DNA from: Adiantum capillus-veneris
Lineage: Eukaryota > Streptophyta > Polypodiopsida > Polypodiales > Pteridaceae
Assembly (NCBI GenBank): GCA_014529385.2
Contig: CM043942.1
Span: 107,215,141 to 107,279,140 of the forward strand
Length of the DNA stretch: 64,000 nt
Direction of reading: 5' to 3'
In this document: positions 44,413-55,789 of the stretch, one piece after another
Layout: every line of letters begins with the position of its first letter
Position numbering within the stretch: the stretch's first letter is position 1
Made by a program: the position numbers and the translations under genes
Notes under the pieces: model-generated
What the model was told of the DNA's origin: nothing
What the model saw: the letters and a program-made list of their open reading frames with translations, nothing else
Databases searched by the model: none

Positions 44413-46390
44413 TTCAGGCTCTCGATAATTCAAGGTGCTACATGAGCATCAGGTATTCCTTCCAAGAAGAAAAATCAGCTAGGGTTTTACATCAAGAGGG
44501 GGGGGCACCATCAATTGGAGGACATCCTCGCGAAGGCCTCAACCCTCCCCTAGCGTTTTTGTTGGAGAACTGCAAATCTGCAAAAAGGAACACAAATCTG
44601 CCAGCATTTTCCAAAAATCCAGGCACACAATGAAAGCTGGAGCATTTTAATCGCGGAGGACCCCTCTCCACCTGCATTTTTTGCTTCTTCTGCTAGCGAT
44701 CACTTCTTGGCTGCCAACGCTACACTTCTGGGACATTTCTGTGACTGGAAAACCCCTTTTCACAGAGGATGAGTTACCTCCTGCCAGGACACCATCCGGT
44801 GGTGGTCCGTGCGGTCTCTCAGTGACTACTACAGTACACGGTATCTTAAACATTGACTTGATCATCTACAGGCATACCATCCTTGAGATCCATTCATTTC
44901 AGCCATCATTCTGCGGTTGTGCACTCCAGAGGGGGTGGTGACTTGTGGTTTGCTATGGGCACACCTATGCACTCTTCAAAGGAGTTCAGACAAGATATGG
45001 CCGTGCTCATGGAATATGGGATTCCAACATTCCATGAGAAGAGACCACCATCTTGGGTGGACAAACACTTAACACTTGACCTCGACACGTCAGATCACTT
45101 GCTTACACACGAGCATCTACACGGCCTCAGGGAGAGGATCTTGGATCTCTTCTTGGACAAGTTCATTGCTTGGATCCATGGATTAGAGTGGGACTTTAGT
45201 GCTTTAGACTCTCTTGGAGAGTTTACCCACAAGATGCGGGAGATCAGGCATCCGACTACATCCGGAGTCACCCAGAGTACGGCTTGGATGGTAGTGCAGT
45301 TGCTATTCTACACTCCTGATCATTTAGATTGCTACCTTCTGAGTTGCTTACATTCACCTTCGTTACCTTACAACAGACTTATCCCCCCACCTGGGTAGAC
45401 ACTCCCAGCTCATTCACATTGAGAGCCACACCGAGATGCGGTTTGGTGGCGTTGTTGGCGTGGATTTTGTTTTGATTCACACCGGAGGATTCGAGGCAGG
45501 AGATACAGGCAAGACGGCGTAGACAGATTGGTCAAGCCTTTCCTCTTCTTAGAGGATCTTCACAACGCAGACTGTTCAGTATGGCTTCCCTTCTTCATAC
45601 AAGATTATCAGGGTGTAGACAACTTGGTCCACACCTCTTCTCAGAGACCCTTCACAACGCAGACTATTGAGTCAGGCTTTTCCCTCATCTTGGATTACCC
45701 TATCTACTGACAGGACACCATTCGGTGGTGGTCCTTGCGGTCTATCGAAAACTAATATATCTTACGGTAGCTTCTACAGTGCAAACTGTTTAGTCCGGCT
45801 TTCCTTGATTCGGAGGACGTTTACGGCGTAGATCGCTACATCTGGAGTTTTATATAGCTTAGTCATCTGGCCGCACTGGGTTGCGGATTCATGCATTGAC
45901 AGGCTTCCGATCATTCTCATGATAGTTCCTGGGCTTCCCCATTTTCTCCAGACGCTTTGACTACAGACAGTTCCAAACTCTTCAAGTCCTCAATTGGCAC
46001 GAAGCGGCTCCAAAACTAGGCTACTACACTCCTTCTCCGCTCCAAACTGTCGCCAAGCTAGGCCACTTGCCTAGCGTTTCAAAACGCTGGCCTACTGTGG
46101 GCTCTTGCCTTGTCGCAACGTTTCAAAACGTTGGGGCACGAGAGGGAAGGAGGCTCCACATAGGGCAGCCTTTGCAGAGGGCGTCTCAAAATGCGCAAGG
46201 GGGGCGAGGCGCTGTCCCCAGTAGCATTTTGAAACGCCAACACTAGGATTGCGAGGGACAATGTGGGGGACACCGGCGCCGGCTTTGGACAACGTTTTAA
46301 AACGCCATTGGGGGAGATGCCAACAACAAGGGAGTTCTCTTGTTCCTCTCTAGGCAGCTCCTCCATGCCAAGGCCTTCAAGGAGCACACA
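44413..46390. other. Unassigned repeat-derived region, with direct repeats
   Basis: The best frame is 44883-45398 (171 codons, MRSIHFSHHSAVVHSRGGGD ...). It has no recognised domain and could be a weak gag-like remnant, judging only by position after a primer site. CAGGACACCATCCGGTGGTG (44789) recurs as CAGGACACCATTCGGTGGTG (45712). TTCACAACGCAGACT occurs twice (45550, 45650). 46073-46306 holds five CGTTTCAAAACG-type inverted units. No pol is seen. Confidence 0.4.
46073..46306. repeat. Five near-palindromic GCGTTTCAAAACGC-like units
   Basis: AGCGTTTCAAAACGCT (46073), AACGTTTCAAAACGTT (46117), GCGTCTCAAAATGCGC (46181), AGCATTTTGAAACGCC (46223) and AACGTTTTAAAACGCC (46291). Spacing is 42-68 bp. 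Confidence 0.75.
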
Positions 46391-46402
46391 GCTCTGATCC
46401 CA

Positions 46403-46447
46403 TGTCAAAGTCGACGATACGGAAGCGTAGAGACCAAGGGGAATGAG

Positions 46448-46498
<51 letters not shown>

Positions 46499-46933
46499 CT
46501 TGAACCAATCAACCTTGACAATGAATAACTGAATGTATATACAATGGAAGCAAAGGGTTGATTATATAGCAATCACAGTAAATTGCCCTACCCAAGACTT
46601 TGACAAATAAGTATATAAATACCTAAAAGCCAAACTAAATAATAGGATAATGGAATCACATTGGGCAGTTCACTTGAGGTGCCTAAACTTTAACAAAAGC
46701 ATCATACATGAAAAGCAAGGCTCCCAAAAGCTCTCAATTCCAAGCACACGGCACCCAAAGCAGTTCTATGATTTGCGACAAGCCGTGCAATGCCATATAA
46801 GTCGTTCCCCACGGTTCAAAAGCGTGCATACAATAGTACCATATTGGCTGTCCGCAGTTTTAGGGTTTGACCTTGCTCGTCCGACTATCCAAAGTTGGGT
46901 TTTAATGACACTAACCCCCTAGTGATTGCAACA
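46403..46933 (-). repeat. Candidate 5' LTR of a minus-strand element
   Basis: Plus-strand TGTCAAAGTC...GATTGCAACA has TG/CA ends (531 bp). Just to its left the minus strand reads TGGGATCAGAGC (46391-46402), one mismatch from the initiator-Met primer site. It contains a GA microsatellite (46448-46496) and, on the minus strand, a TATATAATCAACCC TATA-like box near 46560. No partner LTR was found. Confidence 0.45.
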
Positions 46934-47270
46934 TCACAAAATATACATACACCATCCGAAACCCTAGACAGGGTCTAGTTGCACAAGCGGAGCGACAGAG
47001 CAAGTATGACGCAAGCGAGGGAGGCGGCGGGCAAGAGCTGGATGGTCGGCTACGGGCTGGCTGCGCCAAGTTGAGCACCCAGGGCAGCGCAAAGGGGCTG
47101 GCATTGGGCTCACGTGCATAGCCGCTATAGCAGAGAGGAGAAGCGGCAACGTGGAGGGCGACGAGGGAAGATAGGCAGACTGTGGCAGGTTGCGCACATG
47201 CAGTAGTGTGAGAAAAAAAGCGACGAGGGAAGGAGGGTGCATAGCAAAAACCCCATCCCCTCTCTCTCTC
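46934..47270. other. No recognised feature
   Basis: GC-richer DNA with short frames (for example minus 47242-46964) and no domain. It ends in a CT run that leads into the SINE-like sequence. Confidence 0.4.
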
Positions 47271-47274
47271 TCAA

Positions 47275-47346
47275 GTGTGGTGTGGTAGATTGGTTATGCC
47301 ATTTCCCTCTTGGTCAAGAGGTCTTGAGTTCAACTCTGAACGGCGT
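47275..47346 (+). repeat. tRNA-derived SINE head, copy 1
   Basis: TGGTAGATTGG (47283-47293) fits RNA polymerase III box A, and GTTCAACTC (47328-47336) fits box B. The start-to-start distance is 45 bp, as in tRNAs. A similar sequence lies on the minus strand at 50795-50862. Acceptor-stem pairing is poor, so it is a SINE head and not a functional tRNA. Confidence 0.6.
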
Positions 47347-48164
47347 TTAAACTCTCTTCTTCTTCTTCATTCTCTCTCTCTCTATATATATATATAATTT
47401 TTATTATTATTACTTTTTACACAGGCTTGTATATTACATAAAGGTGATATGCCAATTACAAGACACGGTCAAGCCAGACTACAAGATACATCGTTAAACT
47501 TAGGCTTGTATATTACATAAAGGTGATATACAACTGACTTTACACATTATACCATGAATCAATCTTAATGTAAACAAAAAAGTTTTAAAAAAAAGAACGT
47601 TCTAAAACACAACCTGTTTCAGCACATCATTATAATCCTCTGGAAAATTTACAACTGCAACAATGAAGGATGATTTTTGTGGCCTCTTGTTTGTAATTCT
47701 CCAATTTGATATGCTGGCCAATTCAGCATTCCTTGCAAATCCAGCTAAAAATTTTGTGGGACTAGAGAGAAAACCCTTGTATTGAGACTTTGTGAAGACA
47801 AGAAAATGTTCAGTTTAGCTTACTGTTTGGTTAAATGTAACAAAATGATATCAAGTGTGTGGAAGAATGAAAAAATGCACGTAATATAACCAGTTTTGCA
47901 TGTCAAAAATTATATCCAGCAAAGCTCTATCCTAGAAAGAGCCCTCAAGGGCATCTCGTTTCTTATTGGGGACATTCTCAGCCTGTAGCAGAGAATTGGA
48001 AGATGACAACCTCAAAGCACACAAGAGGCCCAAACTTAATGCTTCTCGGTTCCCACCTCCCCCGTAATCCCTCAATCATTTGATGAAATTCTAAGCTTAC
48101 CACATCCTCATACCATGTGTGAGATATATATTTAGGAGGCTAAGAGAGAAAAAGAGATTCAACA

Positions 48165-48212
<48 letters not shown>

Positions 48213-48215
48213 AGG
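47347..48215. other. AT-rich non-coding stretch with a direct repeat and CT tract
   Basis: AGGCTTGTATATTACATAAA occurs twice (47424, 47503), extended by GGTGATAT in both copies. 48160-48212 is mostly a CT dinucleotide run. No gene is seen. Confidence 0.6.
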
Positions 48216-48270
48216 AAGAGGGGCTGTATTATGTGTACATAAGAGACCTCTAGAGATGCACAATGGCCTA

Positions 48271-48990
48271 TCACCCAGAGGAAGTACAAAAGTGGGCTAA
48301 CAAGGTGTAAACTATATATACATCAAGGTGGCCTATATGATGAATGTAAAAGGAACCATCGTGTCGCATAATGCCACGTGATGTGGCCATGATCTCAATG
48401 GAAACGAACTGACGATCTCGCCCATCTGTGAAGAAAGACACATCGACGTTGCTCCGCTGCCCTGGAGGAGCCGACTTGAGAATCCCACTGACTGCGAAGA
48501 GTATCCAACAGCTACGTAGGGGAGGACTAAGAGCCCAAAAGCGTGATACTAGATATCGTGGTGAAAATTGTCTCTCGGTGCCAGAACTCCAACTCATGAC
48601 CTGCATCTAATTTCATATTTAGAGTACGTGGTCTATATTCTAAGGGAGTAAACTGGAAAACCGGATCTCTTGGCAAATCCTGGAAAAAAATGTGTGACCC
48701 CGGATACTGCAAAAGACATGAAACAGCCCCCCGTGTCACAAACCCTTCGTGGATGCCCACCCTAATCAACAAACAACAAGCTGCCATCCATATTGGCTGC
48801 GCATACGGACAAACCCAGAAACAGTGTCTCAAAGACTCATGCTCCAAGGTACATTTCTGCCAAGTCTGATCATGACCACTGTTGACCAAGTGCCCACAGA
48901 CAATCCAGCATGGGCTATCATCCATACATATCCTATGGCTGATCGCGAGGGTCCAAATGCAGGACCAAAACTGTCGCTGAAAAGCTAGAG
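48271..48990 (-). pseudogene. LINE RT C-terminal zinc-binding remnant, minus strand
   Basis: Minus 48925-48527 reads MDDSPCWIVCGHL, then CTLEHESLRHCFWVCPYAQP and IWMAACCLL. The C....E...H.F..CP.A..IW pattern is the zf-RVT domain at the C-terminus of plant LINE RTs. The rest of RT is missing to the right. The following frame (48606-48271) is 3' sequence ending before the CT tract. Confidence 0.65.
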
Positions 48991-50013
48991 CGATGCGCTC
49001 ATCCTGTCACACCTTTGACTGGCATGGGCAATGAAGTTGTAATGTGCAGCGGAAGTGAATGTTGAACTTTGCTCAAGATCAGTGCTCCACACTATGCTCA
49101 AGGGTTCCTTTTACTTACGGAAGGGAGAGACTTCTGTTCCTTTAGTGAGAGAGTGCAATGGACACAAACAAAGTGGTGAACACTATGAATGAAGGTGCAT
49201 GAGACTGAGAGATAGAGAGAGAATAATACGACACCAGAATGTTGTCAAACCCTCCTCCAAAGGCCCCACTCTCTATGGCGAGAGCGGTCTACTATTGATT
49301 GCACAAATCTCTACAATGCTTTGGACTTGTGATGATGTCGATGACGATGAGGACGACGACGGGAGGGGCTGAAATTTGAAAACGCTAAGGGCTGAAATCT
49401 GTGAATCTTTATCTGCTGAATTCTGACTCTATGTCGGTGACGATGTCGATGGCGACGATGCTGAAATCTGCGTTTTCTGGGCTGAAACTGTGAACGATCG
49501 TTGATCTTACTATGCGGTACTGAGGATCTGCGACGGGGAGGTGAGATCTGCGAGGTTTGGGGGTCCTACTACGGAGTTTGACTGCTAGAAACTAAAAACA
49601 CTGATGCAGAGAGGCTAGGTTGACATGCTGATGCAAAAACGCGAGGGATGAATCTGTCCTGTTGGAAAAAAGGTATCTGCTACCGGGCTTGATCGGCAAC
49701 CGCAAAACGCTGGCTGATCTGCAAATGCTGAAAACGCTAGGTCTTCTGGATGGCTCAAAACGCTATGTCTCCTGCCGGGGGTCTTGCTAACAAGGTGCAC
49801 TGTTGAACTCTGTGTTCCTGCAGCCTCTTCTGCCAGAAAGTGCTAGCACTAGGTTTCTTATGTATTGGCTTAGTCAAATTGCCCTACCTAGTTCCCAAAA
49901 AAAGTCACTTAAAAATAATAAGTGAAAAATGCTCCTGATGGGTTCTGATGGACATTTGATGATCATGTTGTGTGCAACCAAAGGATATGTATCTATTCTA
50001 AGTGTCTGGACAT
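48991..50013. other. Non-coding flank of the CACTA element
   Basis: It contains a GAC/GAT/GACGAC-rich segment (49330-49470) and several AAAACGCT units (49380, 49700, 49730, 49748), recalling the motifs at 46073-46306. This suggests both derive from one repeat family. No ORF with a domain. The sequence continues at 57755 once the CACTA element is removed. Confidence 0.45.
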
Positions 50014-50025
50014 CACTACAAGAGG
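50014..50025 (+). repeat. CACTA left terminal inverted repeat
   Basis: CACTACAAGAGG, preceded by CAT. Confidence 0.95.
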
Positions 50026-50035
50026 CTCTTCACAT

Positions 50036-50168
50036 TAGCGACGCTCACACAGCGACGCTAAAAAAAAGAAATCCCGGCGTCGCTATGAGCGTCGCTATAA
50101 GCGTCGCTATGAGCGTCGCAAATTTCTTTGTAAATTTGCGACGCTCATAGCGACGCTCATAGCGACGC
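50036..50168. repeat. Left subterminal array (GCGTCGCTAT family) with inverted arms
   Basis: About nine copies of GCGACGCT/AGCGTCGC occur in both orientations. 50082-50166 can fold back, with arms ending GAGCGTCGCAAATTT and AAATTTGCGACGCTC around CTTTGT. Such motifs are the binding sites of the second CACTA protein in En/Spm. Confidence 0.88.
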
Positions 50169-50201
50169 CAGCTGGGGTAAAAAAAATAACCGAGCGCGCC
50201 C

Positions 50202-50230
50202 AAAAACTCAGATCTCAGATCTGAGTTTTT
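50202..50230. repeat. Perfect inverted repeat beside the left array
   Basis: The arms AAAAACTCAGATCT and AGATCTGAGTTTTT are separated by a single C. Confidence 0.9.
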
Positions 50231-50261
50231 CGGCGCCCTCAAGCAAAGAGCAGGTAACGCT

Positions 50262-50300
50262 CTCCCTCACTCTCTCTCTCTCTCTCTCTCTCTCTTTTTC

Positions 50301-50346
<46 letters not shown>

Positions 50347-50466
50347 AGAAGAAGGAGAGCCAGGTATGCTCCTTCCCTCTCCTCATTCTCATGTTCCCTT
50401 CCCCTCTTTCTCTCTCCATCGCGCTCTCTCTCACACACACACACATACACACACACATATAGTGTT

Positions 50467-50524
<58 letters not shown>

Positions 50525-50760
50525 CAAAAACGCACACACATACATAAACAAAGAATGCACACACACATTGAGAGAGAAAAAGAGAGAGAGAGCATGCATA
50601 AACAAAAAACGCACGCATTGAGAGAGGAAAAGAGAGAGAGAACATGCATAAACAAAAAACGCACACATTGAGAGAGGAAAAGAGAAAGAAAACATGCATA
50701 CGATCCAAAAAAACGCACACACATTGAGAGAGAAAGAAAGAGAAACTAAGGGAGCGTCGT
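50262..50760. repeat. Microsatellite/minisatellite block in the CACTA 5' region
   Basis: CT run (50262-50296), AC run (50306-50342), GA run (50470-50522), then three units of about 50 bp that begin CATGCATA at 50593, 50643 and 50693. Each unit contains AAAAAACGCAC and CATTGAGAGAG. Confidence 0.85.
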
Positions 50761-50794
50761 AGGAAACTAATTAAAATTAAAAGACCTAAAGATC

Positions 50795-50862
50795 TAGCCG
50801 ACGAGGAGTTGAACTGAAGACCTATTATTCAAGAGAGAAATGGCATAATCAATCTATCATAC
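50795..50862 (-). repeat. tRNA-derived SINE head, copy 2 (minus), inside the CACTA element
   Basis: The reverse complement carries TGATAGATTGA (box A-like, 50849-50859) and GTTCAACTC (box B, 50806-50814), with TATGCCATTTCTCTCTTG between, homologous to 47283-47336. A further partial copy on the plus strand follows at 50873-50905 (GATAGAAAGGTTATACCATT). Confidence 0.58.
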
Positions 50863-50939
50863 TTGGCATGGGTGATAGAAAGGTTATACCATTTATCTCT
50901 TTTTATTGGCACACACATCCACACACGCGCACACACACA

Positions 50940-51673
50940 GGAAGAAGAGAGTTATAACGTCGTAGGAAACTATTTTAAAAGACGTTAAAGATTATGTTAT
51001 ATGTAGACTTACATTAAATTAGATTTAGGTTTATTTTTAACTAGATTTACATTTATTTAAGCTAGATTTAGATTTATGTTATATTAGATTAGATGCGGGT
51101 CTCCATAGACTGCGATGCCTGCATGAAGCGGGTGAAGAAAGCCCTCAATGGAATATAGGGTATTGCTGCCTTCACTCATAGTGGGCTCCGTCGATCCAAA
51201 AGTACTGGTGAAATGTCTTCAGAAGATAGGGAAGAAGGTGGATCTTTAGGGCGGCAAGAGTCACTACATCCCCGACACAATGACCATCTAGACAACCTCT
51301 AGTCATTAGACTTACGTTAAATTAGATTTAGCTTTATTTTTAGTTAGATTTACGTTTATTTAGATTTACGCTTATTTACGTTAGATCGAGTCCACGCAAG
51401 AATTACTTACGGTTTAGGGTTTAGAGTTAGACGAACAGTGAAAAGATCTACTGTGAAAAGATGTTAAGATGAAGTGAAGTGCTACAGCTAGAGAAGAGGC
51501 AAAGGGATTTTGTCCACTACATGCAGTATCATGTAGACGTGGGTGTCTAGATTTCTTGTACCCACAAATATAGGTATTGACCAATAAAGACGAGATTATA
51601 ACCCGGTGGTTCTGATCTCCGTGCACCTCTAGACCGAGGTGTGCGGGGATTGGACATGACTAGAGAATGTGAG

Positions 51674-51726
<53 letters not shown>

Positions 51727-51788
51727 GACGAAGAATGCCAATAGAATATTAAATTTGTTGTCTAGGTTATAAGTTTTTTATCCTCATT
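50940..51788. other. 5' region of the transposase gene
   Basis: It holds repeats of TTAGATTTA(G/C)(G/A)TTTATTT (50995-51085 and 51305-51390), a GA run (51678-51722) and no domain-bearing ORF. The promoter and any 5' non-coding exon of the transposase gene should be here, but I cannot place them. Confidence 0.5.
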
Positions 51789-54700
51789 ATGAGTAGCGAC
51801 GAGGATGTGGGACCGTCCAACCGAAACACCTATCTCTCAACGAGGGTCTTATGTCCTTGTAATCAATGCAAGCATGCTGTGCGACGGACAAGACGTGTTT
51901 CTTTGCAGCACGTTCGTGAATTTGGCGAGTTCGATCCATCTATTATAGATCGAGTTGTTGCCAATTATAACTCGTCGGACTCTGACGCTGGCCAACAAGC
52001 AGCAATCTTGCAACCCAATAGACGTATTCGCAGGCGCTTTGGTCAAGCAGCATATGTGAGGCCACAAGATGTAGCCTCTGACAGCTCGGGGGATGATCAT
52101 GCAGAGCACATTCCCAACGAGGCAATGTTTGAGCCCGAGATTGATGAAATGATCGAGACGATCATGGATTCAGAAAGGCTTATCTATGATGATATGAAAA
52201 GTGAAGCCGATACATCATTGTATAATGGAGCACGTATGTCTAGATTGAAAGCACTCCTGGTTCTTCTCAACATGCAGGCAAAGTTTGGATGGAGTGACAC
52301 TAGCGTCACAGCGCTTTTCAGGTGATCTATTACAATTAGTTTACTTTAATAGAACTCATGGTGTATAATGATCTGATAGATTTTTACACGACTGTATCAT
52401 ATTTTTATGTTGTGTAGATTGCTGAAAGAGCACATTCTACCAGCTGACAATGTGATGCCAGATTCCCGAGATGAAGCAAGAAAGATTTTGCGAAACTTGG
52501 GGATGGATTACAATTCTATCCACGCTTGTCCTAATGACTGCATTCTTTTCAGAGGGGAATACACAGACATGGAGAAGTGTCCGAAATGTGATTCCGAAAG
52601 ATATCGAGTAGATCTCCACGGGACAAAAATTCCACAAAAGGTTTTGCGACATTTTCCTTTGCTTCCTCGCATCAAGCATTTCTTCGAATGTAAGTCCATG
52701 GCCGCCCTAGCATCATGGCATGAGGAGAATAAATCTTCGGATGGTGTGCTACGAATTCCTGCAGATTGCGCAGCCTGGAAACATATAGATGGAACATGGT
52801 CGGATTTTGCCAGGGAAGCTCGAAATTTGCGCTTAGGCCTGGCTATGGATGGCGTAAATCCATTTGGTCAAAGATCAACATCTTACAGTGTATGGCCCGT
52901 TGTCATCGTCAACTACAACATTCCCCCGTGGTTGACTACGAAGAAGGGGCACCTATGGCTAAGCTTGATTGTGCCAGGGCGATATAAAGTGGGGAATATG
53001 GATGTGTATCTTCGTCCACTATTGGAAGAGCTACAACAATTGTGGATTGGCATAGAGGTGGTGGATATGAGCCGACACACAGGACGACGGAATGCTTTGA
53101 TCAGAGGTATTCTAATGTGGACCATGCATGACTATCCCGGGCTAACAGAATGCTCAGGTGATCTATTGACACTCCTCTCTCAGACACTGTAAATCTTGTT
53201 TTTCCCCATAGTTGATCTATTATCATGTGTATACATGCAGGGCTTCAAACAAGCGGATACAGAGCATGTGTCACATGTGGACCTAGACTGAATGCACGTA
53301 GGGCACCCTCACTGAAGAAGCAAATCTACGAAGGTCATCAAGCGTATCTTCCGGAGAATCATGTGTTACGCGACGGCTTTTTGGGAAGAGAGCCACCAAG
53401 GATGTCTGCACAAGCATGGTTAGAGCAGAAGGAGATGTGCGATGACGGATTGCCTCCAGGGATGAAGAGACTATCTCTATGGTACGAGTTACCATACTGG
53501 CCTCGACTCGTGATCAATCACTTGCTCGATCCAATGCACATATTCAAGAATGTGGGTAATCTACTATGGGACCATTTGACCGGCAAGAAAGATACTTTGG
53601 GAGCCAGAGTTGACCTTAGAAATGTGGATCGTATGGAGCAATATTGGCCGCAAACAGCGTCTGATGGATCGATAAAACTTCCTAAAGCACCATGGATTTT
53701 CACAGGAGCCCAAGAACGCAAAGTAAAAGAGGCCATTCGATCTTTGCGGACCCCCACTGGCGTAATGCACTCGCTCCGAACGTGTTTTACTAAAGAAGGA
53801 AAGCTTACCGGTTTGAAGTCACACGATTGGCATAAAATGTGTCAGGTACGTTCATAGTGGACTTTAATATCATTGCATAAAATGTGGACTTTAATATCAT
53901 TGCTGCACATACTTTACAGTTTATTTTACCGGTTGCCATTGAGGGATGTTTGTCTCTCGACATCCGTAACACAATCTACAAACTTGCAAAGCTGGTGCAA
54001 TGGATCTCACAAAAGGAGATCGACGTAGACTCCATACCATTCGCCAAACTAAATGCTGCGGAGCTTGTGTGCATGTTTGAGAAACATTTTCCTACTACAA
54101 TGCTAACCATTCAGGTGCATCTTCTTATTCACATAGTTGATGAGGTGGAAATAGCTGGCACAGTTCATTCCAGATGGATGTTCTTCTTAGAGCGTTTCAT
54201 GAAAACGCTTAAGGGATATGTGCGTCAAAAGGCACGTCCGGAGGGTAGCATGGCAGAAGGTTGGTTGGTATCAGAGTCCCTAGTGTACATTGGAGAGTGG
54301 CTAGACGGATTTGATAAATCCCGGGACACGCTATGGCGAACCATAGATGATGAGCGCATATCTGGGATTGTCATGTGCAATCTCGGTGTTGAGAAGAAGA
54401 TGACGGAAGATCTGGAGGCTAAAATCAACCGATTTTGCATGCTTCACAATCCAGTGATGCAAAAGTGGATTTCACAATATGAGGATGCAAAGCAAGAGCG
54501 ACAAAGGGCACGAATCGAGTGGAGACGGGGAAGACGACCACCGATGCACTATCCAGCGGTTCTGGAGAGCCTACCAACCTTCATGAGCTTAAGATGGTTG
54601 CACAACCAATTGAAAAGCGCACAACAATGCGGTGACGAAGTGACTGAAGAAGAGTGGGAGTACTCTCGGGGTTGCGCGACCAAGGTAAGTTTGCAATGTA

Positions 54701-55517
54701 CGACTAGCAAGTGACTTTATTTATAAACGTTTGAACGGCCACTCATAATCTTTGTTCGTTGTAGTATAAGTCATACACAGCAGCATGGTGTAAAGGTCGA
54801 CATTTTAGGGTGGAACGAATCGACAAAAAGCGTTTTACTCAAGATTGTGGAATCATGGCAAAATTTGAACAGTCTAGTCGACGACGTTCCTCTGATGCAG
54901 ATCCCGTGGTGGCGGAACTCACTTACTTCGGCACGCTGCAAGAGATTTTGAGGATCGATTACAGAGGATTTTTTGTCGACTTGTTCGACGTGCAATGGTT
55001 CAAGATAATCATGGAGGGTCGAAACGCTACTGTGCGTAGAGGAGAGTCTGGTTTTCTTGAGGTGGATTCTACTAAGAAATGGACTGACCTAAGAGACACT
55101 TTCGTACTACCCGAGCATTGTGAACAAGTAAGTATATAAATAGTTAACATCCCCCTTTTACAAGTTATGTGCTTGAAAGCTCTCATGTAAGTTATGTGGC
55201 TCTGGCAGGTAGTATTTCATCCTACAAAGTCTACATCAAACTGGTGGTACGTCATAGAGGTAGCCCCTCGTAGTGCAAGGACGTATGAAGGCTACCATGT
55301 GCCAATCACAACGACATCAATGGAGGAGATCAGAGAAGATGCTCAATCAGAAGCCGCTGCGGTGGTGCCAGACGAGCATCAAGATGCTACTACTCTATAT
55401 GGGGTGCATGCAGAGGAGCTACAAAATGAAACAGAGGATATGTGTTTAAACGGAGAGCTCTATATAGATATAGGAAGTTATGCTGAGTTATGCGAGGATG
55501 AGAGAGAGATCTCTTAA
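51789..55517 (+). CDS. tnp2: TNP2-type CACTA transposase, six exons, intact (1104 aa)
   Basis: Exons by GT-AG sites and protein continuity: 51789-52321, 52418-53157, 53241-53845, 53920-54684, 54765-55127, 55209-55517. They sum to 3315 nt, exactly in frame. N-terminal CPCNQC (aa 22-27) fits the Transpos_assoc region, though this is shorter than usual, so an upstream exon may be missed. Around aa 215-235 CPNDCILFRGEYTDMEKCPK is the typical zinc motif. The Tnp2 catalytic core contains LAMDGVNPFG (D322) and MWTMHDYPG (D416). A DUF4218 segment (INHLLDPMHIFKNVGNLLWD, then ILPVAIEGCLSLDIRN and LERFMKTLKGYVRQKARPEG) spans exons 3-4. Exon 6 gives the DUF4216-like VVFHPTKSTSNWWYVIEVAP. It should cut and join element ends. 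No stop or frameshift is visible. Confidence 0.93.
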
Positions 55518-55789
55518 AGCCACAAATATTGTATTTGAACAATTTTGCTCCGTGCTGTAAAAGCTCTAGCTCTCTAAGTAGCTTCCATGGTGTGTAACGC
55601 TCTTTTCTACTCGCGCTCACATCTTTTGATTGAAAATTCTGAGTTTTCGACTTGCCTCTTCTACCACTCGATTCATTGCGTCATTGTATTTATATGCGTC
55701 ATTACGTCATTGTATTTAATGGTCTTTGCGTCATTGTCTACTCTATTCATTCAATATTAAGTTTAAATATTCGTGTGTTTAATGCAGGT

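Noticed and set aside
47275-47346. Functional tRNA gene
   Set aside because: Box A and box B are present, but I could not pair an acceptor stem or a proper anticodon arm, and a diverged copy occurs elsewhere. It is better explained as a SINE head.
50208-50724. Long minus-strand ORFs (up to 170 aa)
   Set aside because: They are translations of CT/CA/GA microsatellites (runs of SLSLSL and VCVCVC) and not genes.
50593-50740. CRISPR-like array of 50-bp units
   Set aside because: The units are whole tandem minisatellite repeats with no unique spacers, in eukaryotic low-complexity DNA.
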